Assembly (NCBI GenBank): GCA_964573885.1
Contig: CAZNLL010000002.1
Coordinates: forward strand, 24,665-88,664
Reading direction: 5' to 3'
Origin: CAZNLL01 sp964573885
Lineage (GTDB): Bacteria > Desulfobacterota > DSM-4660 > Desulfatiglandales > Desulfatiglandaceae
DNA length: 64,000 nucleotides
Below the pieces are notes generated by a model, which was not told the origin of the DNA, ran no database searches, and saw only the letters and a program-made list of their open reading frames with translations. Numbering within the stretch: the stretch's first letter is position 1; the number at the start of each line of letters is the position of its first letter. The position numbers and the translations under genes are program-made. Shown here piece after piece: positions 18,482 to 26,159 of the stretch.

Positions 18482-19234
18482 TTATCCCCCGGATAAGCCC
18501 TCCATGAGGGCCATCACATTGTGGCCCAGCACATGATGGTTATATCCGCCCTCCAGGATAGCGAAGCACCCCCCGCCTCCCTTCCCGGCGGCCTCCAGGA
18601 CAAGCTCCCCGATCTCCCGGTAATCCTCTGTGGTCAGGTTGCCGCCCCAGTCGTCCTCGTGGTTATCAAAGCCTGCGGAGATGCCTATAATATCGGCTTC
18701 GCAGAAATCCATTTCTTCTTTGACCTCCGCCAAACAGGCATCCCGATGGCCGGCCGCCACATTGTGCACGGTCACGTAACTCCTGCCCTTGAGGAGGTTC
18801 ACCGTTCCATCCCCAAAGTGCAAGTCAATATCCAGGACGTAAGCGGTCTTGATCCGCCCTTGGGCCTTGAGGCATTCCAGGGCAACAGCCATGTTATTAA
18901 AATAGCAGAAACCCCACGCCGACCCTGCTGATGCGTGATGGCCCGGAGGCCTGATAAGCCCGAAACACGGCTCTGACAGGCCCAGGGTGGCCGCCTGGAT
19001 GGCACCGCCCGCGGCCAGGGAAGCGATCTCGAACACCCCCTGTCTCTTCACCCTCTCTATATGCAGGGCCTCATGGACCCGGGCGATATCCTCCTCGGAG
19101 GCCGGGCTCGCCGTGACGAACTCCGCCTTGGGTCGGATCACTTCCACCACCGCCTCCATGCGGCCTGGGGCAGAGGCCGGGTCCGAGGAATAAACCTGGT
19201 AAAAGTCCTCATGAAACACGGTTTTCATACCCAT
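18482..19234 (-). CDS. Histone deacetylase family protein (acetylpolyamine/acetoin-utilisation type)
   Basis: Zinc-dependent deacetylase fold. The catalytic His pair is in RPPGHHA, the zinc ligands are in DIDLHFGDGT and SAGFDNHEDD, and the glycine-rich LEGGYN motif is present. At 250 aa it is shorter than AcuC or HdaH-type enzymes (about 300-370 aa), with a compact N terminus and C terminus. Bacterial members deacetylate polyamines, acetyl-lysine or small amides; the substrate here is unknown. It lies 4 nt upstream of the lipid kinase gene. Confidence 0.88.
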   Translation of the reverse strand: MGMKTVFHEDFYQVYSSDPASAPGRMEAVVEVIRPKAEFVTASPASEEDIARVHEALHIERVKRQGVFEIASLAAGGAIQAATLGLSEPCFGLIRPPGHHASAGSAWGFCYFNNMAVALECLKAQGRIKTAYVLDIDLHFGDGTVNLLKGRSYVTVHNVAAGHRDACLAEVKEEMDFCEADIIGISAGFDNHEDDWGGNLTTEDYREIGELVLEAAGKGGGGCFAILEGGYNHHVLGHNVMALMEGLSGG

Positions 19235-19267
19235 TCCCCTTTTTGGACTTCGCTCGGCGCAAGCCCA

Positions 19268-19302
19268 CCCCCTTCGGCCTGCTCAGGGCAGGCCCTCCGG
19301 GG
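19268..19302. repeat. GC-rich inverted repeat (REP-like hairpin)
   Basis: The 113-nt gap between the ferritin-like and deacetylase genes holds a perfect 7-bp stem GGCCTGC-TCAGG-GCAGGCC (19276-19294), extended outward by CCCCC and GGGGG arms. No T-run follows on either strand, so it is not a typical rho-independent terminator. The neighbouring words CGCTCGGC and CAAGCCCA (19252-19268) reappear near 47991-48008, which suggests a dispersed repeat remnant. Confidence 0.4.
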
Positions 19303-19347
19303 GCGATTTTCCGGCTATTTCTTCGGGCCAAGGTCCCTTTTTTAGGG

Positions 19348-19653
19348 TTACTTCTTGAGCTTCTTGATCATCTCTTCCACTTCTTCGGCGCCCTCTGCAT
19401 AAAAGCGCTCCTCCTCCGGGTCCAGTTGCCTGAGCAGTCTCAGGAACTCGCCGGCATGGACCCTTTCTTCATCCGCGATGTCTTTGAGCACTTCCACGGC
19501 CAGTTCATCATCAATGGACTCAGCGAGCTGCATGTAGAGCTGGACCGCCTCATATTCCGCAGCCACCAGAAAGCGGATGGCCCGGATCAGTTCTGGTTTG
19601 GTGAGTTTCCTGTCCCGGGCAAGGCCAGAAAAAGGGGTTCCAAATTCAGGCAT
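19348..19653 (-). CDS. Ferritin-like di-iron protein
   Basis: A 101-residue four-helix-type protein of the ferritin/rubrerythrin superfamily. The two iron-ligand clusters are visible: AAEYEAVQLYMQL (Glu) and DIADEERVHAGEFLRLL (ExxH). The DEExxHxGEF pattern resembles the small ferritin-like proteins that are encapsulin cargo or encapsulin-fused domains in archaea and thermophiles; this is an analogy, and no encapsulin shell gene is in the window. It likely acts in iron or peroxide handling. An AGGAGG-type ribosome site precedes the ATG. Confidence 0.85.
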   Translation of the reverse strand: MPEFGTPFSGLARDRKLTKPELIRAIRFLVAAEYEAVQLYMQLAESIDDELAVEVLKDIADEERVHAGEFLRLLRQLDPEEERFYAEGAEEVEEMIKKLKK

Positions 19654-19708
19654 AGTCAGTCCTCCTTTGGGGTTATGAATAAATATAACCTTCAGTAACC
19701 ATCTCGAT

Positions 19709-19900
19709 TCACGTATCTTCCGTCATTGGGCGCCCCTTTGGAGCCACGGCCACAAAGGCCGTAGGCCCTGCCACGACATGGATGCCGTTCTTCAATTTAA
19801 GGACGTAGAACTCATAATCCGATTCCGTCATTTCAATAATCCTCCCCCTTGCCCCGCGATATCCCTTGGTCATTTCCACCAAGGTCCCTGTTTCATACAT
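19709..19900 (-). CDS. Small KOW/SH3-like protein, unknown function
   Basis: A 63-residue protein preceded by AAGAGGAG. The sequence GTLVEMTKGYRGARGRIIEM resembles a KOW-type turn, and the alternating hydrophobic pattern through VLKLKNGIHVVAG suggests a small beta-barrel. No specific family is recognised. It is 55 nt upstream of the ferritin-like gene in the same direction and may share its transcript. Function unknown; a nucleic-acid-binding role would be speculation. Confidence 0.65.
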   Translation of the reverse strand: MYETGTLVEMTKGYRGARGRIIEMTESDYEFYVLKLKNGIHVVAGPTAFVAVAPKGRPMTEDT

Positions 19901-19965
19901 GTTATCCTCCTCTTGATACGCCTAACCGGGGAATCTCTCTTCAAAGGGCCGGACCCGGTTTACGC

Positions 19966-21045
19966 TTACAGGGTGGCATAGATGAGGTCTTGCGCCCGGA
20001 TATACTTGGATTCGTCAATGGTCAGTCCCCTGCTTAGCAGCGCCAGGACCTCCTCTTTTGTTTCAGGAAGCTTATAACCCTCATAGGACTGATCCAGGAG
20101 AGGCATGGGCCCCAGCTCCGAGCGGTAACAGGGATTCATGGCGTGATCAAAGCACAAACGGGATGTCACCGTGAGGTCGCTCACGAGCATGCCGATCTCC
20201 CGGATGACGCTGTGGGGAGACAGGAGCCTGAGGGTCCCCTTTTCATATTCCTCGAAGATGGGAGTCCCGAATCGGGGGACAAGGGGCCTTGACCGGATAA
20301 AGTGCGGGTTGATTTCATTCAGGACCCGGGCGGTATTCTTTGCGTGCTCCATGGATCCGTCCAGGCCCCCCAGACCGGGCATGACATAGAGGGAGAGCTC
20401 CATGCCGGCCTGGATCACCTTTTTCCCGGCCCTCACGTGTTCCTCGCCGGTAATCCCCTTTTTCACCTTTTTCAAAAGGGCGTCGTCTCCTGTCTCCAAA
20501 CCCACATGCAGCCTTGAGAGCCCCGCCTGCCTTAATTCCTTGAGTTCTTCGAGGGGCTTTTTCAAGGCCGTCTTGGCCCGGGCATAGGAGGTTACCCTTT
20601 CCAGGGAGGGAAAGCACTCCTTGAGGTATCTTACAATCTCAAGGAGTTCATGGGTTCTCATGATCAAGGAGTCTGCGTCCTGGAGAAAGGCGGACCTGCC
20701 CCCTGAGGCCAGCCAGTAAAAAACAGTGGTAAAGGTGGGGCTGGAGGTCATCCCCGAATACCTGTCCACCACGGAACGAAGCAAGGAGCTGTCCACCTTT
20801 CCCTCACGTCCGGATTGAACCGAGGCCTCCACAATCGCGTCGGTGATCGCCCTGACCGTATCAATATCCCTTTTGATCTCTTCCACGGGTCGCAACTGGA
20901 ATTTCTGATGATCATAACTGATCCCTGAACAAAAGGTGCACCTGTTCCAGGGGCAATTCCTGGTGGCACGGATGAGGAGGGAATGACTCCCCCCTTCACT
21001 GGGCGGCCTTATGGGCCCTACATCTATTTCCTGATCCAACGCCAT
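19966..21045 (-). CDS. Radical SAM protein
   Basis: Cytoplasmic [4Fe-4S]/SAM enzyme of unknown reaction. The cluster-binding cysteines 31, 36 and 39 (RNCPWNRCTFC) form CX4CX2C, one residue longer than the classical CX3CX2C; such spacing occurs in some radical SAM subgroups. The rest of the barrel follows, including RLHVGLETGDDALLKKVKKG, which matches the Elp3/HemN-like consensus. The open frame extends 24 codons further upstream, but the ATG at 21045 has AGAGGG at good spacing (359 aa). Confidence 0.85.
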   Translation of the reverse strand: MALDQEIDVGPIRPPSEGGSHSLLIRATRNCPWNRCTFCSGISYDHQKFQLRPVEEIKRDIDTVRAITDAIVEASVQSGREGKVDSSLLRSVVDRYSGMTSSPTFTTVFYWLASGGRSAFLQDADSLIMRTHELLEIVRYLKECFPSLERVTSYARAKTALKKPLEELKELRQAGLSRLHVGLETGDDALLKKVKKGITGEEHVRAGKKVIQAGMELSLYVMPGLGGLDGSMEHAKNTARVLNEINPHFIRSRPLVPRFGTPIFEEYEKGTLRLLSPHSVIREIGMLVSDLTVTSRLCFDHAMNPCYRSELGPMPLLDQSYEGYKLPETKEEVLALLSRGLTIDESKYIRAQDLIYATL

Positions 21046-21129
21046 CTCCTCACCCTCTCTTTGATGGGTCAACCCAAGTCTCAAAGGCAGGGTTGTACAG
21101 ACAATTTTTACCCACAATTCCCAATAAGA

Positions 21130-21328
21130 TCAACCCCGTTGTTGCAAACGCATTGAGTTCCAAAATATACAACTTAAGCAAGAACAAGAACCTATGCCAT
21201 TTTACATCCAGGGTCTGGATATATCACTATTGGTGAATTCCGAACTTAAAGCGTTAAAAGTGGCATTTGAAGCCCTAGAAGGCAAAATGCGGAAACCTTA
21301 AGCGCCCTTTATGCAACAACGGGGTCAA
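21130..21328. mobile_element. MITE-like element, copy 1 (191 bp plus 4-bp target duplication)
   Basis: The non-coding element 21134-21324 begins CCCCGTTGTTGCA and ends with its exact 13-nt inverse, TGCAACAACGGGG. It is flanked by TCAA on both sides (21130-21133 and 21325-21328), a likely target-site duplication. It contains no ORF. The left end (GTTGCAAAC-CATTGA) and right end (GTTGT-TAA-GGCGC) match those of a second element at 60344-60474, so both belong to one family. It lies between the shortened amidohydrolase gene and the radical SAM gene. Confidence 0.75.
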
Positions 21329-21346
21329 GACAAAGATGTTGGTAGT

Positions 21347-22267
21347 TCAGGGGAAAACCTGATGGACCAGTCTCTTGATCTTAGCCGGGTCCACCGCACC
21401 TTTATGCAGGGTGCAGGCGAATTGGGCCTCCTCGCGGATATCCAGGCTGGGACTGCTCGCCCGGCTGTCGGTTCCCAGGTAGACACGGACCCGTGCTTCC
21501 AGATAGGCTTCCAGGGGCATACGCCCGCAGGAGAGCAAATAATTGGATCGAGGACAATGGACCACGGAACACCCGGAACGGGCAATGGCCTGGATGTCTC
21601 CTCCGGTCACGTGAACCGCGTGAACAAGGATGGGCCGGGCCTCCAGGACCCCTCTGGAGGCAAGGTAGGCCACGGGCCTGAGGCGGGGGATGGGTTGTAT
21701 TTGGGGCCAGAGCCTTTCCACCGCCGACCCCGGTAGCCCGCCCAGACTCCGGATCTTCCCCTGCCCCAGCCACTCCGTCTCCGCAGGGGACTCGGCCACG
21801 TGCACGGAAAGGGGCACACCCTCGGCCCGGCACCAGACCGCGGTCCTTTCCAGGAGCTCGGGATGGCAGGAATAAGGGGAATGGAGGGATAGGCCCACTT
21901 CCATGGCCCCGTAATTCGGGTGCCTCCGGGCCTTAAAAAGGGCCTCTTTGGCCGCTTCAAGCCTTTCCAGGGCCTTTTGTCTCCTGAGACCCAACACCTC
22001 CAGGTAAACCACACCCTGAAGCCCGCTCCCGAGCAAGGGCTCTACGCTCTGCCAGGTGGTTGTGATATCACCGACATGGCTTGTCCCGCAGGCCTGGAGT
22101 TCCCGGATCCCCTGTCGAACCCGCTCCTGGATCCGGTTTTTCGGCTGGCACAGGGTCCGGAGGGCCAAGCGGGCCATCCATCCCGGGAAGGAGACCGGCT
22201 CAGACGGGCAGAGACAGGACAGGCCGGTGAGTTCCAGGTGGGTATGGGCATTGGTGAGGGGCATCAT
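21347..22267 (-). CDS. Amidohydrolase-family deaminase/hydrolase, C-terminally shortened
   Basis: Metal-dependent hydrolase related to chlorohydrolases, S-adenosylhomocysteine and aminodeoxyfutalosine deaminases. The metal ligands of the barrel are present: NAHTHLELT (HxH), SLHSPYSCHPELL, HVAESPAETEWL, HAVHVTGGDI and GTDSRASSPSLDI. About 306 aa are encoded, whereas relatives have 380-450. The N-terminal beta-sandwich strand set is missing, and the protein stops about 20 residues after the last metal Asp, so the final helices and the C-terminal beta strands are lost. The MITE-like element begins 18 nt beyond the stop. Start chosen just after the upstream CULT stop; it may be a decaying gene. 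Confidence 0.75.
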   Translation of the reverse strand: MMPLTNAHTHLELTGLSCLCPSEPVSFPGWMARLALRTLCQPKNRIQERVRQGIRELQACGTSHVGDITTTWQSVEPLLGSGLQGVVYLEVLGLRRQKALERLEAAKEALFKARRHPNYGAMEVGLSLHSPYSCHPELLERTAVWCRAEGVPLSVHVAESPAETEWLGQGKIRSLGGLPGSAVERLWPQIQPIPRLRPVAYLASRGVLEARPILVHAVHVTGGDIQAIARSGCSVVHCPRSNYLLSCGRMPLEAYLEARVRVYLGTDSRASSPSLDIREEAQFACTLHKGAVDPAKIKRLVHQVFP

Positions 22268-22268
22268 T

Positions 22269-22721
22269 TCAGACCAGTTCCCCCGGCCCCTCATTTCTCT
22301 CGACCTCAATGAGATGATTGACGAGGATCCCCCAGAATTCCTTGAGACCCCTGTCTGTTAAAACCGCCTCATAGCGCCAGCCCATGTGCTGGCCGCAGTG
22401 ACCACAAAAGGCCAGGCGCCATCGATATCCAGGGAACCACGTGTGGGCCTCAGTGGCCTCCCCCGCGACTACAGCCCCCGGACAGGCGGAAAAGGCATGA
22501 AAATCGCATTCCACCCTTGAGGGGTTGACGAAGAAGTGCCTGGTCTTGCCCCCTATAGGGATTTTTTCATCCGAGTGGGCAATAAAGCTCCCGCACACAA
22601 TACATTCATAGGCCTTGGCACCATTGTCCTGGTTTCCATCCATGACCGTGTGAAAGGACAAAACAGGCAACTCACCTCTCCAGGATTGAGGCCGTTCTCT
22701 GTCCCCGGGCCTCATAGACAT
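22269..22721 (-). CDS. Bacterial CULT-domain (cereblon-like, thalidomide-binding fold) protein
   Basis: A 150-residue protein whose core (about 37-142) matches the CULT domain of cereblon. Zinc-type cysteines are C40/C43 (CIVC) and C106/C109 (CGHC). The aromatic cage is W95, W101 and W115, with spacing 6 and 14, the same as W380/W386/W400 in human cereblon, and Y117 at the position of F402. Single-domain bacterial versions, such as the Magnetospirillum protein, bind uracil and thalidomide-like ligands. The physiological ligand is unknown. The start is unclear; M27 is an alternative. It lies directly upstream of the amidohydrolase gene. Confidence 0.88.
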   Translation of the reverse strand: MSMRPGDRERPQSWRGELPVLSFHTVMDGNQDNGAKAYECIVCGSFIAHSDEKIPIGGKTRHFFVNPSRVECDFHAFSACPGAVVAGEATEAHTWFPGYRWRLAFCGHCGQHMGWRYEAVLTDRGLKEFWGILVNHLIEVERNEGPGELV

Positions 22722-22779
22722 ACAAGAAGGCGGGTTTCATTCAGGGTCATATGAGGCGGTCGGGGTGCATACCATTCCC

Positions 22780-23940
22780 CTAGATGACGGGGCCCACCGT
22801 ATAAATATCCATGGCCTTTGCATACCCGGATATTTCCGCCTTGGTCAGCTTACCCGAAGCCACCTCCAAGATCTCCTCAACAATCCGGCGGCCTGCCTCT
22901 TCCAAGGTTTCTTTCCCCGCCATGACCGCACTGACATCCATATCCATGTGGTCCCTTAATTTGTTCCAGGTCAGCGCATTTCCCGTGATTTTGATCACCG
23001 GCACAAAGGGAAACCCCTGGGGAGCCCCCAGACCGGTGGTAAAGACGATCACATTACAGCCCGCCGAAGCCAGGCCCGTGAGAAGTTCCGGCTCCCTTCC
23101 CGGTGAATCCATGACCACGAGGCCCTTCAAAGACGGCTGGACCCCGTATTCATAGACGGCCTCTATCGGAGCATGGCCTGCCTTGGCGATGGCCCCCAGG
23201 GACTTTTCTTCAATGGTGGTAAGGCCCCCCTTGATGTTCCCCTCGGTGGGCTGTCCTCCCCGGATATCCACCCCGGCCGACTTGGCCCGATTCTCCATGT
23301 CTCGGACCAGATCCAGGATTTGCCGGCCCACCTCTTCATCCCGGGCGTGCTGGGCCAGGAGGTGTTCCGCCCCGATGAACTCGGTCACCTCCCCCAACAC
23401 GGAAGTGGCCCCTGCCTCAACCAGGATATCCGAGGCAATGCCCAAGGCTGGATTCGGCGCCAGTCCGGAGGTGGTGTCGGAACTGCCGCATTTAAGGCCT
23501 AACACGAGATCACTGTCCGGGCAGGGGACCCTCTTCATGGTGGAGGCCTCCTGGACCATGTCCTGGGCCAGCAACACCCCCCGGGACAGGGACCGGGCTG
23601 CGCCGCCGACATCCTGAATCACAATGGTCTCCACCCGTTTTTCCGCCTCCATGATCCCTTGAGCCACCTCTTCCACCGGGGTGCTTTCGCAGCCCAGACT
23701 GACAAGCAAAACAGCAGCGAGGTTGGGGTTTTTGCCCAGGCCGATCAAAGTACGGGTTACGCGTTCGATGTCAACCGGGGTCTGGCAACAGCCCTGGTGG
23801 TGGGTAAAGGCGGCGGCCCCCTGAACCTGACGGGCAATCCCCTCCGCCACCTCATTGGCACAAACAACGGTGGAAACGACACCCACATCATTTCTGGTAC
23901 CTGCCCTGCCGCTACTCCGCTTATATCCTTCAAATGGCAT
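22780..23940 (-). CDS. UxaA-family hydro-lyase, large subunit
   Basis: Large catalytic subunit (386 aa) of the altronate/galactarate dehydratase family, which also includes sulfolactate sulfo-lyase SuyB. Family motifs are GYKRSSGRAGTRN, THHQGCCQ, LGLKCGSSDTTSGLAPNPA, PTEGNIKGGLTTIEEKSLG and KITGN; the Cys/His residues probably bind an iron site. The small SAF-domain subunit is encoded 11 nt upstream. The substrate cannot be read from sequence; sugar-acid dehydration and sulfolactate desulfonation are both possible. Confidence 0.85.
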   Translation of the reverse strand: MPFEGYKRSSGRAGTRNDVGVVSTVVCANEVAEGIARQVQGAAAFTHHQGCCQTPVDIERVTRTLIGLGKNPNLAAVLLVSLGCESTPVEEVAQGIMEAEKRVETIVIQDVGGAARSLSRGVLLAQDMVQEASTMKRVPCPDSDLVLGLKCGSSDTTSGLAPNPALGIASDILVEAGATSVLGEVTEFIGAEHLLAQHARDEEVGRQILDLVRDMENRAKSAGVDIRGGQPTEGNIKGGLTTIEEKSLGAIAKAGHAPIEAVYEYGVQPSLKGLVVMDSPGREPELLTGLASAGCNVIVFTTGLGAPQGFPFVPVIKITGNALTWNKLRDHMDMDVSAVMAGKETLEEAGRRIVEEILEVASGKLTKAEISGYAKAMDIYTVGPVI

Positions 23941-23951
23941 GTTCCCACCCC

Positions 23952-24245
23952 CTATGTTTCCAGGTCCCCCCTCCCCCGGAGGCTCTCGATATTATGGATA
24001 TGGGCATGGGTTCCTGAAGGGATATCCTTCGTAGCCCTTCCCATCACCTCTCCGTATTTGAGGATATGGCTCGCCTTTTCTATGTTCCGCACCGCAATCT
24101 TATGTCCATAAGGGATGTCCTCCTGGACCAGGATTCCCACTGTCTTCTCCCCCACCCCGATCCGCACCGTCTCCCCTGGGTGAACATCCCGGAGCGCCGT
24201 GGCCACATTGTCTGATTCCTTGATCATGATGGCATCCTTTTCCAT
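23952..24245 (-). CDS. UxaA-family hydro-lyase, small SAF-domain subunit
   Basis: A 97-residue SAF-domain protein homologous to the N-terminal domain of altronate dehydratase and to SuyA. It shows PGETVRIGVGEKTVGILVQEDIPYGHKIAV and the IxKYGEVMGRATKDI segment ending in HAHIHNIES. The frame is open 23 codons further upstream, but the ATG at 24245 (MEKDAIMIKES) has an AAGGGGGTG ribosome site and removes an overlap with the thiolase-like gene. It is followed by the large subunit after 11 nt. Confidence 0.87.
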   Translation of the reverse strand: MEKDAIMIKESDNVATALRDVHPGETVRIGVGEKTVGILVQEDIPYGHKIAVRNIEKASHILKYGEVMGRATKDIPSGTHAHIHNIESLRGRGDLET

Positions 24246-24307
24246 GGTCACCCCCTTGTGAGTGGTTCTCTCCCTCATTTCCGGGCCGCCCTTTCGGCCC
24301 GGCCCCC

Positions 24308-25807
24308 TTACCACAGGTCTGAAAACCTGTTCAGGCCGGACAGAGGATCATAGGATATGCGGACCCTTTTCCCGATAGGCTCCTCGGTAGTCATGGCGGT
24401 CACAAGGGACATATCCCTGCCGTTGACGGCATAAATCCGGTCTCCTTCCCCTGTATTGGCCACAACCAGGCCGGACCGGGGCCTGCCTTCCTGGTCATAG
24501 GAGACACTGTAGGTCTCCAGTGTATAAACACCCTCCCCTTGTTCAAGGACCCGCCTTTGGGGAAGGCCTTTTTCCACATCGTGGGCGTATTCTTCTGGAT
24601 CACCAAGATGGAACCCCTCCGGTCTGACGCCCGAATAGATGCCCACCGCAAACTTGTGCATGTGCCAGCTCAGGCACTCCACAAGACCTCTCCTCTCCGG
24701 TCTTTCCCGCAGAAGTCTCACCATTTCACAGATGGCGTGGAGGGCGTAGTGGTTTCCAGGCCCTCCAAAATAGGGGAGCCCCCCTATGACCGTGGGGACG
24801 GTCTTTTCGGGCAGGGAGAGGGTCTCCATGGCGATTTGGACGGCCACCGGGAAACAGCTGTAGAGCTCCCAGTAATGGATGCCCTCCCGGCCCGTCCGGG
24901 CCTCTTCAAAGACCTTTTCAAAGGCCAGTTCCAGGCCCGGTGAGGCATGATAGTTGATCCGGTCCGAGACATACCACTTCTCATAGACCTCACTTGACCC
25001 CAGGAGGTAGACCCTCCTTTCTTCAGGGATATGGAGGGAATCGGCCTTGTCTTCACTCACGATCAAAAGGGCCGCGGCCTGATCCACATTCATGATGGCG
25101 TTCATATATTTGGTGAAGGGATAATTGATCATACGATTGGACTGTGTGACCGTGGCGATTTCAGGAGCCTTCTTGCCGTCTCTGAACCACGCATACTCCT
25201 GGTCCCGGGCCACTTGAGAGAAGGTCTCACAGAGAAGGGCGGTATTCCGAATATACGCCTCGAGGGACAGTCCCCGGGCCTTTCGAAAGGCGTTGGCGAA
25301 AAGGGGATATACGTTGGACGGGACATGAAGCCCGTACCTTCTCTCCAGGTCCGTGGCGTGGTCCCTCACGTCCCCCACCAAGGGATAGGGGATCTGATCA
25401 TAACGGGGGGTGGTCAATTTTTCCCAGTCGGGTTTCTGACCGGAATAAAAGGCCTCGGCCCCACAGATGAGCCCCGCCTCGCTCTGGCCCCTAGCGATAC
25501 GACGGCATAATCTGGCTGTGAGGATCTGTGGAATGGTCGCCCCGGTGGTGGTATAGACAAAATCACGCGGGTGGGCCCCCAGTCCTCCCGCCACCCCCTT
25601 CAATTCGTGGGTGTAGTCCCTGGACATGACTTGAATGATCCCCAGGCTGTCGATCTTCGGCAGGATATGGGGGATGTGAGCGTCATGGCCCGCCCTTTTG
25701 GCGCACGCCACCATATATTCAACGGGATCACCGCCCAGGGCCGGATCCTTGGAATGATTCACCAATTGCCCCACCCCCACCAGGACCGGCATTCTTCCAG
25801 AAGCCAT
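24308..25807 (-). CDS. Thiolase-like protein (acetyl-CoA acetyltransferase superfamily)
   Basis: A 499-residue thiolase-fold protein. The N terminus (MPVLVGVGQLVNH, then a long helix region and GATIPQILTARLCRRIARGQ) matches the superfamily group annotated as acetyl-CoA acetyltransferase in actinobacteria and proteobacteria; GGLPYFGGPGNHYALHAICE near residue 340 is the equivalent of the C-terminal thiolase motif. A classical nucleophilic Cys in the CxS position is not obvious: the usual site reads AGLICGAEAF. Activity may therefore be SCP2-like or non-canonical. It lies upstream of the SAF subunit gene on the same strand. Confidence 0.8.
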   Translation of the reverse strand: MASGRMPVLVGVGQLVNHSKDPALGGDPVEYMVACAKRAGHDAHIPHILPKIDSLGIIQVMSRDYTHELKGVAGGLGAHPRDFVYTTTGATIPQILTARLCRRIARGQSEAGLICGAEAFYSGQKPDWEKLTTPRYDQIPYPLVGDVRDHATDLERRYGLHVPSNVYPLFANAFRKARGLSLEAYIRNTALLCETFSQVARDQEYAWFRDGKKAPEIATVTQSNRMINYPFTKYMNAIMNVDQAAALLIVSEDKADSLHIPEERRVYLLGSSEVYEKWYVSDRINYHASPGLELAFEKVFEEARTGREGIHYWELYSCFPVAVQIAMETLSLPEKTVPTVIGGLPYFGGPGNHYALHAICEMVRLLRERPERRGLVECLSWHMHKFAVGIYSGVRPEGFHLGDPEEYAHDVEKGLPQRRVLEQGEGVYTLETYSVSYDQEGRPRSGLVVANTGEGDRIYAVNGRDMSLVTAMTTEEPIGKRVRISYDPLSGLNRFSDLW

Positions 25808-25809
25808 GA

Positions 25810-25980
25810 ACTAGCTTTCCCGCTCCCTTTTCATTTTTTGCATGGCCTGAAAGATTTCCTTCATCATAGCGGACTGCACATCCGCCATGAAGGGACCGAA
25901 TTTTTTCAAGATCGACTTGCCCACCGGACTTCCATAGAAATCTGCCATGGCATTGAGTTCCTGGATGGTAAATGTGACAA
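25810..25980 (-). pseudogene. DUF2059 protein remnant (C-terminal fragment only)
   Basis: A minus-strand frame (stop TAG 25810-25812) encodes FTIQELNAMADFYGSPVGKS, then ILKKFGPFMAD and a helical tail ending MKRERES. This is the typical end of DUF2059 proteins (FY-TP-GK motif). The frame extends upstream but has no start codon and no secretion signal, so the N-terminal two thirds are missing. It sits at the end of a 352-nt non-coding interval (25808-26159) between the divergent thiolase and ComB-like genes. The remainder holds a small inverted repeat (26085-26099) and the upstream region of the plus-strand operon. Confidence 0.65.
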
Positions 25981-26159
25981 AAAGAACACCTCGTACTTTC
26001 CAAGGACCGTGCCGATTATGCCCTAAATCCCTGGAGAGGTAAAGCCCCCTTCATCGCGGGCCCTCGCCTGACCAACCGCGGAGCGGTTGTAAAAGACAGG
26101 TCCATGGGTTATGATTCTCTTTAAAGGGACGATAAAGGGATCAGAAGAGGACGGCATTC

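Noticed and set aside
21134..21324. Copy-1 element as a complete insertion sequence or a terminator
   Set aside because: It is far too short and has no transposase ORF, and the flanking 4-bp duplications point to a transposed element, not a terminator. It is reported as MITE-like instead.
25728..26003. Minus-strand frame of 91 codons starting near 26003
   Set aside because: It overlaps the thiolase-like start, and its sequence shows no family. The adjacent frame instead carries the DUF2059 signature, so that frame was chosen.
26085..26099. Inverted repeat AACCGC-GGA-GCGGTT as a terminator
   Set aside because: The stem is only 6 bp and no T-run follows, and there is no gene end nearby needing it; it is upstream of the ComB-like gene.
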